From NCBI GenBank assembly GCA_024330215.1, contig JANDLU010000003.1, positions 57,074-121,073 on the forward strand: DNA of 64,000 nucleotides, in the 5' to 3' direction. The first letter of the stretch is position 1. Every line of letters begins with the position of its first letter. A model generated the notes under the pieces. It ran no database searches, was not told the DNA's origin, and was given only the letters and a program-made list of their open reading frames with translations. Positions 9,530 through 18,062 of this stretch are shown piece after piece. Position numbers and translations under genes: made by a program. The stretch is from Candidatus Gaiellasilicea maunaloa (GTDB lineage Bacteria; Actinomycetota; Thermoleophilia; Gaiellales; Gaiellaceae).

Positions 9530-10966
9530 ATGACCTCGATCCTGCCACCCCGCTATCGGCAGCCCGAGCGCATCGCGCGGGGCGGCATGGGCGAGATCTT
9601 CCGCGCCGAGGACGGTGTGCTCGGCAGGATCGTCGCCGTCAAGGTGCTCGCGGAGCGCTTCGCCGACGAGGAGGGGATCCGGCGCCGCTTCACGCACGAG
9701 GCGCTCGCGGCCGCACGGCTCTCGAACGCCCCGAACACGGTCACGATCTTCGACGTCGGCGAGCACGACGACCGGCCGTACATCGTCATGGAGTATCTAC
9801 CCGGAGGCTCGCTGGCCGATCGCCTCGAAGCCGAGGGCGCCCAGCCGCCGGGGCGCACGCTCGCATGGCTCGGGCAAACAGCCGCCGCGCTCGATGCCGC
9901 GCACGTCGCCGGGGTCGTGCATCGCGACGTCAAGCCCGCCAATCTGCTCTTGGACGACGAGGGCAACGTACGAGTCGCCGACTTCGGGATCGCAAGCGCT
10001 GTCGGCCTCGACTCGTTCACCGCCGCCGGAACCGTGCTCGGCACCGCCGGCTACCTCGCTCCGGAACAGGCACGAGGCGAGCAGGCGACATCCTCGAGCG
10101 ACCGCTACGCGCTCGCCGTTGTCGCGTTCGAGTTGCTCACGGGCGAGCGGCCGTTCGCGATGGACTCCCCGACCGCCGAGGCGGCCGCACATGTCCACGG
10201 CCCGATCCCGAACGCCTCCGACCGGAACCCGGAGTTGCCGACCGAGGTCGACGCGGTCCTCCTCCAGGGACTCGCCAAGGAGCCGGAGCGACGGTTCGCG
10301 GCGTGCGCCGACCTCGTCCACGCCCTACGCGACGCGCTCGACGCGGCCGCCGGTCATACGACAGTCGGCGCCGTCCCCGCGGTCGAGCGGCAGCGGAGCC
10401 GCAGCCGGCTCCCGCTCCTCGCGGCGGCCGTGACCGCGCTCGCGCTCGGCGGCGTCGCGCTCGCAGCAGTGCTCGGCGGCGAGGATCCTGTCGAGAACGC
10501 GGTCGACTCGGGTCCGCGCACCGTCAAGGAGACGGTGACCCTCGGGGGTACGACGATCGTCGAGACCGTGACGACCGCCCCCGAGCCGGAGCCCACGACC
10601 GAGCCGCCGCCCACCACCGAGCCGCCGCCCACCACCGAGCCGCCGCCGACAACCGAGCCGCCGCCGACGGAGCCCTCGGGCGACCCCTCGGCACTGAACG
10701 ACCAGGGCTTCGCGCTGATGCAGGCCCGCGACTACGACGGCGCGTTGCCGCTGCTCGAGCAGGCTGTGGCGGGCCTCGCCGGCTCGGGCAGCACCACCGA
10801 GGCCTACGCGAGCTACAACCTCGCCTTCACGCGGCTCGCACTCGCGCACTGCGACGGCGTGCTCGACCTGCTCGACCGCTCGGAGGCGGTTCAGGGCGAG
10901 CGCAAGGAGATCACCAGGCTGCGCCGAGAGGCCGAGCGGAACTGCGGCGGCGGAGGCGACGACTAG
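9530..10966 (+). CDS. Ser/Thr protein kinase with TM segment, Pro/Thr-rich repeat linker and TPR-like C-terminus
   Basis: ATG at 9530: YRQPERIARGGMGEIFRAED; HRDVKPANLLL; VADFGIAS; APEQ; linker TTEPPPTTEPPPTTEPPPTTEPPPTEP; C-terminal ALNDQGFALMQARDYDGALPLLEQAV. Confidence 0.92.
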   Translation: MTSILPPRYRQPERIARGGMGEIFRAEDGVLGRIVAVKVLAERFADEEGIRRRFTHEALAAARLSNAPNTVTIFDVGEHDDRPYIVMEYLPGGSLADRLEAEGAQPPGRTLAWLGQTAAALDAAHVAGVVHRDVKPANLLLDDEGNVRVADFGIASAVGLDSFTAAGTVLGTAGYLAPEQARGEQATSSSDRYALAVVAFELLTGERPFAMDSPTAEAAAHVHGPIPNASDRNPELPTEVDAVLLQGLAKEPERRFAACADLVHALRDALDAAAGHTTVGAVPAVERQRSRSRLPLLAAAVTALALGGVALAAVLGGEDPVENAVDSGPRTVKETVTLGGTTIVETVTTAPEPEPTTEPPPTTEPPPTTEPPPTTEPPPTEPSGDPSALNDQGFALMQARDYDGALPLLEQAVAGLAGSGSTTEAYASYNLAFTRLALAHCDGVLDLLDRSEAVQGERKEITRLRREAERNCGGGGDD

Positions 10967-11970
10967 TCGCGAACCGCCCAGGCCGACTCGACGACAGGGG
11001 CGCGGCCCTTCATCGACTCCCACCACTCGCGATGGGTCTCGTACCAGCGCACGGTCTGCTCGAGTCCCGCCTCGAACTCGATCGACGGTTCCCAGTCGAG
11101 TTCGGAGCGCAGCTTCGACGAATCGAGCAGGTAGCGCCGATCGTGCCCCGGCCGGTCCGGCACGATCGTCATTAGGCTCTCGGGCTTCCCCGTTAGCTCG
11201 AGCACGAGCTCTGCGATCTCGCCGATGCTCTTCTCCACTCCCGAGCCGACGTTGTAGGTCTCGCCGATCCGACCGCGATCGAGCACGAGCTCGATCGCGC
11301 GGCAGTGGTCGAGCACGTGCAGCCACTCGCGCTTGTTCGCGGTCGACGCGTACATCGGCAGCGGCGCGTCGTCGAGAGCGTTCGTGACGAAGAGCGGAAT
11401 CACCTTCTCGGGAAACTGGAACGGGCCGTAGTTGTTCGAGCAGTTGGTGATCGTCACGGGGAGTTCGTAGGTCTCGCTGTACGCGCGGACAGCGTGATCG
11501 GCCCCGGCCTTCGAAGCGTTGTAGGGCGTGCGCGGACGGTACGGCGTGTCCTCCGTGAAGACGTCGTCGCTGTCGAGAGCGAGATCGCCGTAGACCTCGC
11601 ACGTCGAGACGTGATGGAAGCGCTCGACGCGGTGCTGCCTCACAGCCTCGAGCAGCGTCTGCGTCCCGAGCACATTCGTCCGGAAGAACAGCGTTGGATC
11701 GAGCACGGCCAGGCTGTTGTGCGACTCCGCAGCGAAGTTCACGACCGTGTCGATCTCGTGGTCGCGCAGCGTTCTGCCGGCAAGCTCGGCGTCGCCGATG
11801 TCGCCCTGGACGAAGTCGACCCGGTCGCCGAGGTCGGCGATGTTCCTGCGATCGCCGGCGTACGTGAGCAGGTCGTAGACGACGACGCGATCGTCGGGAC
11901 GGTTCTCGCACCAATAGCGAGCGAAGTTCGAGCCGATGAAGCCGGCGCCACCGGTGACGAGCACGCGCAT
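10963..11970 (-). CDS. rfbB: dTDP-glucose 4,6-dehydratase
   Basis: MRVLVTGGAGFIGSNFARYW; YxxxK region YNASKAGAD; HVSTCEVYGDL. Confidence 0.94.
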   Translation of the reverse strand: MRVLVTGGAGFIGSNFARYWCENRPDDRVVVYDLLTYAGDRRNIADLGDRVDFVQGDIGDAELAGRTLRDHEIDTVVNFAAESHNSLAVLDPTLFFRTNVLGTQTLLEAVRQHRVERFHHVSTCEVYGDLALDSDDVFTEDTPYRPRTPYNASKAGADHAVRAYSETYELPVTITNCSNNYGPFQFPEKVIPLFVTNALDDAPLPMYASTANKREWLHVLDHCRAIELVLDRGRIGETYNVGSGVEKSIGEIAELVLELTGKPESLMTIVPDRPGHDRRYLLDSSKLRSELDWEPSIEFEAGLEQTVRWYETHREWWESMKGRAPVVESAWAVRD

Positions 11971-12056
11971 GGCGGCAGCGTAACGGCTGGTCGATGTCAC
12001 GAAGTCGACACTGATCCGTCACACGCCCGTTGCACCTCGGCCGCTGGCGTTTCGAG

Positions 12057-12075
12057 TGGGGGCCTTGCTCCCCCA
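12057..12075 (-). terminator. candidate hairpin downstream of the SRPBCC gene
   Basis: TGGGGGCCTTGCTCCCCCA, 6-bp arms, between the SRPBCC stop and rfbB start; no obvious U-tract. Confidence 0.35.
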
Positions 12076-12104
12076 TAGGGGATTCGTGGACCGACGCGGC
12101 CGCG

Positions 12105-12575
12105 CTAGTCGCAGACGAACAGCTTCGAGCCGAGCAGGCGCGCGAGCCCGCGGCCGCCGTTCCGCATCACGTGGTTGTGACTCCAACGGAATGCGGGCCT
12201 CCCGATTGGCGCGATCGCGTTCATCCAGGGGATTGTCGTCTCCACGTTCCACTCGTAGGTGACCGCGGTGCCTCTACCCGACCAGAGCCGCCAGCGTCCG
12301 GTGCCACGAAGCTCGCCGTCCGCCTCGCCCTCGAGCAGGAACGGACGCTCGAGGCGGGTGGTGCGCATCCGGAACTCGATGTCGTAGGGAAGCCTACTCC
12401 GCCAGACGTAGCGGTGGATCGAGCCGACACCGTCGCCGTCGCCCTCGCCGAGCCGATCCGCAATCTTCACCCCCCGCCACCACTCCGGCCAGCGCTCGGT
12501 CGCGTGGATCGCCTCCCAGACATCGTCGACTGGAGCATCGAGGGCCCACGTGGTCAGGAACGAGTAGCGCGCCAC
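12105..12575 (-). CDS. SRPBCC (START/polyketide-cyclase-like) family protein
   Basis: VARYSFLTTWALDAPVDDVWEAIHATERWPEWWRGVK... typical SRPBCC N-terminus; GTG start at 12575. Confidence 0.8.
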   Translation of the reverse strand: MARYSFLTTWALDAPVDDVWEAIHATERWPEWWRGVKIADRLGEGDGDGVGSIHRYVWRSRLPYDIEFRMRTTRLERPFLLEGEADGELRGTGRWRLWSGRGTAVTYEWNVETTIPWMNAIAPIGRPAFRWSHNHVMRNGGRGLARLLGSKLFVCD

Positions 12576-12585
12576 GGAGCGATCC

Positions 12586-13362
12586 CTAGGCCAGCCGGTC
12601 GATGCACTCTCGAAGCCCGTCCCGCCAATGGGGCAGGGTCGGCGCCCCTTTCTCGCTCCGCAGCACCGAATAGGCCGGCCGCGGCGCCGCGCGCCCGAGC
12701 TCGACGGTGGTGATCCGACGGACACGACAGCGGAGGCCGGCGCCGTCGAAGATCGCGTCCGCGAAGTCCGCCCAGGTGCACTCGCCCTCCGCGGCGACGT
12801 GCCAGATCCCCGAGCGGAGCTCGAGCAACTCGCGGGTCGCCGCGGCCAGATGCCCGACGTAGGTCGGCGAGCCGCGCTGGTCGTCGACGACGGCGACCTC
12901 GTCGCGTTCCGCTCCGAGCCTGAGCATCGTGCGAACGAAGTTGTGGCCGGTCGGGCCGAAGAGCCAGGCGCTGCGCACGATCCATGCGGTCTCGCCGGCC
13001 GCCGCCTCACCGTGCAGCTTCGAGCGGCCGTAGACCGAGAGCGGATTCGGGCCGTCGGACTCGACGTACGGCTCCTGCTTGCGTCCGTCGAAGACGTAGT
13101 CGGAGGAGTAGTAGACGAGCGGCGCGCCCAGCTCCGCAACGTTCGCCGTTCCGCCGACGTTGATCGCGGCGGCCCCCTGCGGATCGTCCTCGGCACCGTC
13201 GACGTCGGTCCAGGCGGCGGCGTGGAGGACGATGTCCGGGCGCGTGAGCAGGGCTGGAGCGGGCAGCGCGACGTCCCACTCCGAGCGGGTCAGCGCCAGC
13301 GCGTCCGGAAACTCCTCCGCGAGCGCCTGCCCGAGCTGCCCGCTCGCCCCGGTGATCAGCAA
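12586..13362 (-). CDS. rfbD: dTDP-4-dehydrorhamnose reductase
   Basis: LLITGASGQLGQALAEEF; LHAAAWTDVDGAEDDP; YYSSDYVFDG; YGRSKLHGE. Likely TTG start at 13362. Confidence 0.92.
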   Translation of the reverse strand: MLITGASGQLGQALAEEFPDALALTRSEWDVALPAPALLTRPDIVLHAAAWTDVDGAEDDPQGAAAINVGGTANVAELGAPLVYYSSDYVFDGRKQEPYVESDGPNPLSVYGRSKLHGEAAAGETAWIVRSAWLFGPTGHNFVRTMLRLGAERDEVAVVDDQRGSPTYVGHLAAATRELLELRSGIWHVAAEGECTWADFADAIFDGAGLRCRVRRITTVELGRAAPRPAYSVLRSEKGAPTLPHWRDGLRECIDRLA

Positions 13363-13820
13363 GCCGCGAGGTCTCGCGCGGAGAGGATCGGCGTCTCGGT
13401 CTTCCACAGGTGCTTGACGCGCGGATCGGCCCAGCAGAGCCCGTGCTCGTCGGGATCGTCGGCGTCGTACTCCTCCGTGACGTGGTAGAGGAAGAGGCAG
13501 TCGGTCAGCGCCTCGTAGCCGTGAGCGTTGAGGCCGGGGATGTAGATCGCGACAGGGTTCTCCTCGCCGATGTCCTCGGTAAAGGTCTCGCCGCTCTCGC
13601 GGTCGAGGACGACCACGCGCACCATTCCGTGCACGCACGCGAAGAGGTCGTCCTGGCCCCGCTCGTGGAAATGGAGACCGCGCACGGCTCCTCGCCGGGA
13701 GAAGACGAGGTTCGACTGGCGGACCGGCTTCGGCAGCGCGCCCGCCCGCATCAACTCGGAGAACCAACCGCGCTCGTCCTCGAACCGCCGCAGCGGGATC
13801 CTGAGCAGACCCTCGATCAC
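13356..13820 (-). CDS. rfbC: dTDP-4-dehydrorhamnose 3,5-epimerase family protein
   Basis: RIPLRRFEDERGWFSELMRAG, QSNLVFSRRGAVRGLHFHERGQDDLFACVHGMVRVVVLD; GTG at 13820. Confidence 0.9.
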   Translation of the reverse strand: MIEGLLRIPLRRFEDERGWFSELMRAGALPKPVRQSNLVFSRRGAVRGLHFHERGQDDLFACVHGMVRVVVLDRESGETFTEDIGEENPVAIYIPGLNAHGYEALTDCLFLYHVTEEYDADDPDEHGLCWADPRVKHLWKTETPILSARDLAAC

Positions 13821-14602
13821 GCGACCTTGTTCACTCCCGTGCGGGCGATCAGGGCGCCAATCTCCGGCAGCGACTCCTGCGTCCCCGCGTCCTCCCACCA
13901 GCCGGTCACGCGATGGGCCGCGAGGGTGCCGCGCTCGGCGTAGTGGCGATTCACGTCGGTGATCTCGAGCTCGCCGCGCGACGAGGGCCGCAGGTCGCGG
14001 ATCAGGTCGAAGACGCCGTCGTCGTAGCAGTAGAGGCCGACCACGGCGTCGCTCGACGGCGGCGCGTCGTAGCGCATGTCGACGACGCCGGCCTTCTCGA
14101 CGACATCGGTGACGCGGCCCTCGTCGCCGTAGACGACGACGCCGAAGCGCTCCGGATCGGGCACGTCCTTGACGAAGACCGCCGCGCCGTCGTCGCCCTC
14201 GACGAAGGCTCGGATGGCGGCCACCTCCGCGTACTCGAAGATGTTGTCGCCGAGGCAGACGACGAGCTTGTCGGCACCGACGAAGGTCTCAGCCATTCCG
14301 ACAACCTGAGCGATCCCGCCCGCCTCGACCTGCACCTTGTAGGTCAGATCGAGGTCGAAGAGCGGCTCCTCCGAGCCTCGCCTCGGCATCCGGCCATCGC
14401 CGAGCAGGTCGATTAGCTGGCCCGCGTGCCCCTGCCCCGTCACGATCAGGACGTCGTGCACGCCGGCGAGCTGGAGTAGCTGGAGCGGGTAGTAGATCAT
14501 CGGCCAGCCGCCCACCGGGAGCAGGTGCTTGTTGACGACGCGCGTCAGCTCGCCGAGCCGCGTCGCCTCGCCGCCCGCAGCGATCAGTCCCTTCACGTTC
14601 AT
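13817..14602 (-). CDS. rfbA: glucose-1-phosphate thymidylyltransferase
   Basis: MNVKGLIAAGGEATRLGELTRVVNKHLLPVGGWPMIYYPLQLLQLAGVHDVLIVTG; ATG at 14602. Confidence 0.92.
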   Translation of the reverse strand: MNVKGLIAAGGEATRLGELTRVVNKHLLPVGGWPMIYYPLQLLQLAGVHDVLIVTGQGHAGQLIDLLGDGRMPRRGSEEPLFDLDLTYKVQVEAGGIAQVVGMAETFVGADKLVVCLGDNIFEYAEVAAIRAFVEGDDGAAVFVKDVPDPERFGVVVYGDEGRVTDVVEKAGVVDMRYDAPPSSDAVVGLYCYDDGVFDLIRDLRPSSRGELEITDVNRHYAERGTLAAHRVTGWWEDAGTQESLPEIGALIARTGVNKVA

Positions 14603-15249
14603 GGCTGGGGCGATGCTACTGCGGGAGTGGCGAGGGGCGTTCGCTCGAGCAGCCAGAACGAGATCTCGACCGCAGGCCCGATCCCGAGCGCGAAGACGAG
14701 CGTGCCGATCCCGACGGTGCCGCCCAGGGCGAAGCCGAGCGCGAGCGCGAGCACCTCGATCACGGTTCGTGCCGTTCCGATCCGTAGGCGAAGCCGCCGG
14801 GAGGCGACGAGCATCAGCGAGTCGCGCGGCCCCGCACCCATGCTCGGCGCGATGTAGAACGCCGACCCGACGCCGAAGCAGGCCAGCGCGAGAGGGAGTA
14901 GACCGATCCGAACCGCCAGGGTCTCGTCCGAGAGTGCCGAGATTGCGTCGATCGCCGTGAGCGCGATCACGAAGCTGCCGATCAGGATCGCGTTCAGGAG
15001 CGTGCCGAGACCGATGTGCGCTCGCAACGCCCAGGCGAGCGCGAGGATAACGCCCGAGACGATCAGGTTGGCGGCGCCGAACGAGACGCCGACCTGCTCG
15101 GCGAGCCCTTGGTGGAGGACGTCCCACGGAGGCAGTCCGAGCTCGGACTCGAGGAAGAGGACGATCCCGACCGCGCAGAGAAAGAGCCCGACGATGAGAC
15201 CTGCGAGCCGGATCGTGAAGCCGCCGCGCAGCTCGGGTGGGGCGTGCAC
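14599..15249 (-). CDS. YczE/YitT-like integral membrane protein
   Basis: Multiple hydrophobic helices; LFLESELGLPPWDVLHQGLAEQVGVSFGAANLIVS and SMGAGPRDSLMLVASRRL are YczE-like motifs. Confidence 0.8.
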   Translation of the reverse strand: MHAPPELRGGFTIRLAGLIVGLFLCAVGIVLFLESELGLPPWDVLHQGLAEQVGVSFGAANLIVSGVILALAWALRAHIGLGTLLNAILIGSFVIALTAIDAISALSDETLAVRIGLLPLALACFGVGSAFYIAPSMGAGPRDSLMLVASRRLRLRIGTARTVIEVLALALGFALGGTVGIGTLVFALGIGPAVEISFWLLERTPLATPAVASPQP

Positions 15250-15284
15250 GCTTCGGAAGCTACCGGTCGGGGTACGAGCCGCCC

Positions 15285-15488
15285 ATGACGGAGAGAGAAG
15301 TCCAGCACGATCCGCAGGTGCTCGAGGGCGAGGACGAGAGTCCGCGCCAGCCGGCGCCGCCGCTCGACCCGTACACGCCCGAGCCGGGGCCGGGCCCCGG
15401 CGAGCGGCGGGCCTTCCGGGTCATGCGGCTCGCGTTCATCGCGATCGCGATCGCCGTCGCGGTCGTCGTCTACGCCGCGATTCGGTAG
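15285..15488 (+). CDS. small single-TM protein, unknown function
   Basis: MTEREVQHDPQVLEGEDESPRQPAPPLDPYTPEPGPGPGERRAFRVMRLAFIAIAIAVAVVVYAAIR; Pro-rich N-terminus and C-terminal TM helix. Confidence 0.55.
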   Translation: MTEREVQHDPQVLEGEDESPRQPAPPLDPYTPEPGPGPGERRAFRVMRLAFIAIAIAVAVVVYAAIR

Positions 15489-15489
15489 C

Positions 15490-15951
15490 TCACCAGATCG
15501 GACGCAGCGGAGGCAGCTCGCCGGCATGGCGCTCGCGGACGATCTGCTCGAGACCGCGGCGGAGAGCGCTCAACTGCGAGGGGCCGACGTGTTCCGCCCA
15601 CTCCGCCTCGAGCCGACGCTGAACGTCCTCTGCTCGACTCAGCAGCTCACGGCCGCGCGACGAGAGCACGAGCAGGACCGAGCGGCCGTCGGCGACGTTC
15701 CGCTCGCGCTCGACGTAACCCCGCTCGACAAGCGAGTCGACGAGCTTGGCCACGCCTTGCTTCGTCATGCCGAGAAGCCCGGCAAGTTGCGTTGCTGTGG
15801 CACCGTTTACCCCGATCCCGTTCAAGGCGAAGCCGTGCGTCGGCCTGAGGTCTGGATGCCCCGCTGCGCGGAGACCCTCGTTCAGCTCGTCCGCGACCAA
15901 TCTGGTCGCCATCAGGAGGAGCCGCGCGAGCGGTAGCTCAGCCATGTCCAT
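15490..15951 (-). CDS. MarR family transcriptional regulator
   Basis: ATATQLAGLLGMTKQGVAKLVDSLVERGYVERERNVADGRSVLLVLSSRGRELL winged-helix pattern; ATG at 15951 preferred over the upstream TTG. Confidence 0.88.
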   Translation of the reverse strand: MDMAELPLARLLLMATRLVADELNEGLRAAGHPDLRPTHGFALNGIGVNGATATQLAGLLGMTKQGVAKLVDSLVERGYVERERNVADGRSVLLVLSSRGRELLSRAEDVQRRLEAEWAEHVGPSQLSALRRGLEQIVRERHAGELPPLRPIW

Positions 15952-15955
15952 CAGG

Positions 15956-16009
15956 ATAGACAACCTGGTGGTAGAACCTTGCTAGGCTTCGGTCAGCTTG
16001 GTTGTCTAT
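15956..16009. promoter_or_regulatory. candidate MarR operator pair (inverted ATAGACAACC ... GGTTGTCTAT)
   Basis: Perfect 10-bp inverted arms at 15956-15965 and 16000-16009 between MarR and the divergent cupin-like ORF. Confidence 0.45.
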
Positions 16010-16029
16010 TATCGAAGGAGCTGAGCTCG

Positions 16030-16227
16030 ATGAAGCTCGCGGATGCAACAGTCTTCGAAACCCCGAATGCGGTCATGCACGTCCATGCCGGCCCTGAGGC
16101 GACCGGCAGCGAGCTCGCGGTCTGGCGGGCCGAGCTTAGCGGACGAAAAGAGGAGCGCCGTACGTACCGTCGCGCGGGAAGAAGGTGCGCACGAGCGAGC
16201 CGCGCGGCGCGGTCACGGCCGCGCTGA
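16030..16227 (+). pseudogene. truncated cupin-like ORF
   Basis: MKLADATVFETPNAVMHVHAGPEATGSELAVWRAELSG resembles the N-terminus of a cupin-domain protein, then runs into sequence antisense to the 3' end of the glycosidase gene. Confidence 0.5.
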
Positions 16228-17374
16228 GATAGCCGCGCGCGCTTGTCCGGCGCGTTCCTCCGACGAAGCGCCAGCCGCTGGCGCTGCGTAGCTGCACCCG
16301 GTAGCTCTGTGCGCCGAGCCCAGGCCGCACCTGCCCCCAGAGGACGACGTCGCCACCACTCCGACCCGCTTGGACGAGCGGGAGCGGGAAGGCGAGCGCG
16401 GCGAGCTTCGGCGCACCCGACGTCGTGAAGAGGCCGCTCTGGAAGCGGGCGCTCGTCGGCTCGTCGACGACGAGGTAGTGGATCAGGAGGTCGATGCGCG
16501 GCGCCTTGTAGACCCGGAGCGCAGCCTGGCCGAGCAGCTCGGCCTGCCGCTGCGGCGAGACTCCGCCGGGCCCGGTCTGGTAGCCGTACTCGGTCAGCCA
16601 GATCCGCTTCGGCCCGAACGCCTTCGTCACCTCCGCGAGCAGCCGCTCGAGCGTGGCCATCGTGATCGTCTCACAGTCCGCTTGACGACAACCGCCGGCG
16701 AAGGGGCTGTCCGAGGGTCGGCCGGGATACGGGTGGTGCGCGTAGGCGTCGAGCCTCGCTCCGGCCGCGTCCATCCCCCGGATCCACTTCACCGGGGAGA
16801 CGCCGGCTGAGCCTGCCCGCGGCGCGGTCACGCCGCCGGCAACCCTGGCGCGCGGATTCGCGGCGTGAATCGCGGCATAGGCCGGGTTGAGGAGCGAGCG
16901 GACATACACGGCCGGGGAGGTCGGCTTCAACCAGCGCGCCTGGTTCGGCTCGTTCCAGACGAGCCATTCGCGCACCCAGGCGTAGCGCGAGGCGGCTGCG
17001 CGCGCGAACGCGGCGAAGCTCGCAGCCGTAGGGGCGTAGTTGGACGCGCGCCCGCCGTTCGCCCAGCGAGGCGAGCCGACGAGACCGACGACGGCGCCGA
17101 TCCTCCGCGCCCGTAGGCCTTGCAGGACGGCGTCGCTCGAGGCCCAGTCGGGACTGCCGCGGGTCGGCTCGATCTCGTTCCAATGCAGGTTGAAGCGGAC
17201 AACATCGACGCCGAGGCCCTCGAGCCGGTCGAGCCGGCTCTCGAGCGTGCCGGGACCCTGGGCGAGCCAGGCATCGTCCTGGATCCCGAAGCGGACACCG
17301 CTCGCCGCCGAGCCCGAAGGCGCAAGCACCCCGGACAGGGCACACGTCAATGCGAGCGTGAGAAGCCACCGCAT
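16136..17374 (-). CDS. secreted glycoside hydrolase, cellulase/GH39-like TIM-barrel superfamily
   Basis: Signal peptide MRWLLTLALTCALSGVLAPSGSAA; LVWNEPNQARW and IWLTEYGYQT are candidate catalytic Glu motifs. Confidence 0.75.
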   Translation of the reverse strand: MRWLLTLALTCALSGVLAPSGSAASGVRFGIQDDAWLAQGPGTLESRLDRLEGLGVDVVRFNLHWNEIEPTRGSPDWASSDAVLQGLRARRIGAVVGLVGSPRWANGGRASNYAPTAASFAAFARAAASRYAWVREWLVWNEPNQARWLKPTSPAVYVRSLLNPAYAAIHAANPRARVAGGVTAPRAGSAGVSPVKWIRGMDAAGARLDAYAHHPYPGRPSDSPFAGGCRQADCETITMATLERLLAEVTKAFGPKRIWLTEYGYQTGPGGVSPQRQAELLGQAALRVYKAPRIDLLIHYLVVDEPTSARFQSGLFTTSGAPKLAALAFPLPLVQAGRSGGDVVLWGQVRPGLGAQSYRVQLRSASGWRFVGGTRRTSARGYLSAAVTAPRGSLVRTFFPRDGTYGAPLFVR

Positions 17375-17437
17375 GACGGACGGTCTCTCCGGCCCTCCCC
17401 AGTGGCACACATCAGGATTCCGTTAGGTGATAGGGCG

Positions 17438-17587
17438 TCAGCGCGAGTCCCGAGGGCTTCGGGACGTCCGGCGCCGGGCCTTCCGCCGCTTGACGGCCGG
17501 CGCGTGGCGGACCGCGGCGTACCAGACGTAGACGCCGAACGCGAGTGCCGCGCCGAGTAGCCGGAGGATCCGTCGGACGAGCGTCAT
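17438..17587 (-). CDS. possible 49-aa membrane/basic protein
   Basis: MTLVRRILRLLGAALAFGVYVWYAAVRHAPAVKRRKARRRTSRSPRDSR in an otherwise empty gap; hydrophobic N-terminal helix. Confidence 0.35.
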   Translation of the reverse strand: MTLVRRILRLLGAALAFGVYVWYAAVRHAPAVKRRKARRRTSRSPRDSR

Positions 17588-17624
17588 GCGTCGAATCGTA
17601 CGCCTAGGGGTAGGCTCCCGGGGC

Positions 17625-18062
17625 ATGGCGCGGCGCGACATCGACCGCCTGCAAGGGGAGATCGAGGAGCTCTTCGCCGACCTCTGGCAGGTACCCCGGT
17701 TCTCGGGGATGCGACACGGCTTCAGGCCGTCGGTCGACTGCTTCCACACCTCGGAGCCGCATGAGCTGACCGTCGTCGTCGAGCTTCCCGGCGTCGACCC
17801 GGAATCGGTTCGGATCGCCGTCGAGGAGCGCTCGCTGACGATCGCAGGCAAGCGTCCGCGGCCACGGGTCGGAGGCCAGGTCTACCAGCAGATCGAGATC
17901 GAGTACGGCCCCTTCCAGCGAGTCCTCCAGCTCGCCGAGGACGTCGACGTCGCCGCCGCGAGCGCGAGCTACGAGCGCGGTCTGCTCACGATCACGCTCC
18001 CGATCGCCCCGCGGCCCGCGCAGCCCCAGCCCGTGGCGATCCTCGTCGAGAGGATCGGATGA
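17625..18062 (+). CDS. Hsp20/alpha-crystallin family small heat-shock protein
   Basis: PSVDCFHTSEPHELTVVVELPGVDPESVRIAVEERSLTIAGKR and YERGLLTITLPI. Confidence 0.9.
   Translation: MARRDIDRLQGEIEELFADLWQVPRFSGMRHGFRPSVDCFHTSEPHELTVVVELPGVDPESVRIAVEERSLTIAGKRPRPRVGGQVYQQIEIEYGPFQRVLQLAEDVDVAAASASYERGLLTITLPIAPRPAQPQPVAILVERIG

Noticed and set aside
10590-10680. Repeats GAGCCGCCGCCCACCACC as a possible CRISPR or VNTR array
   Set aside because: In-frame coding repeat (TTEPPP linker) of the kinase extracellular region, with no spacers; linkers of this type are common.
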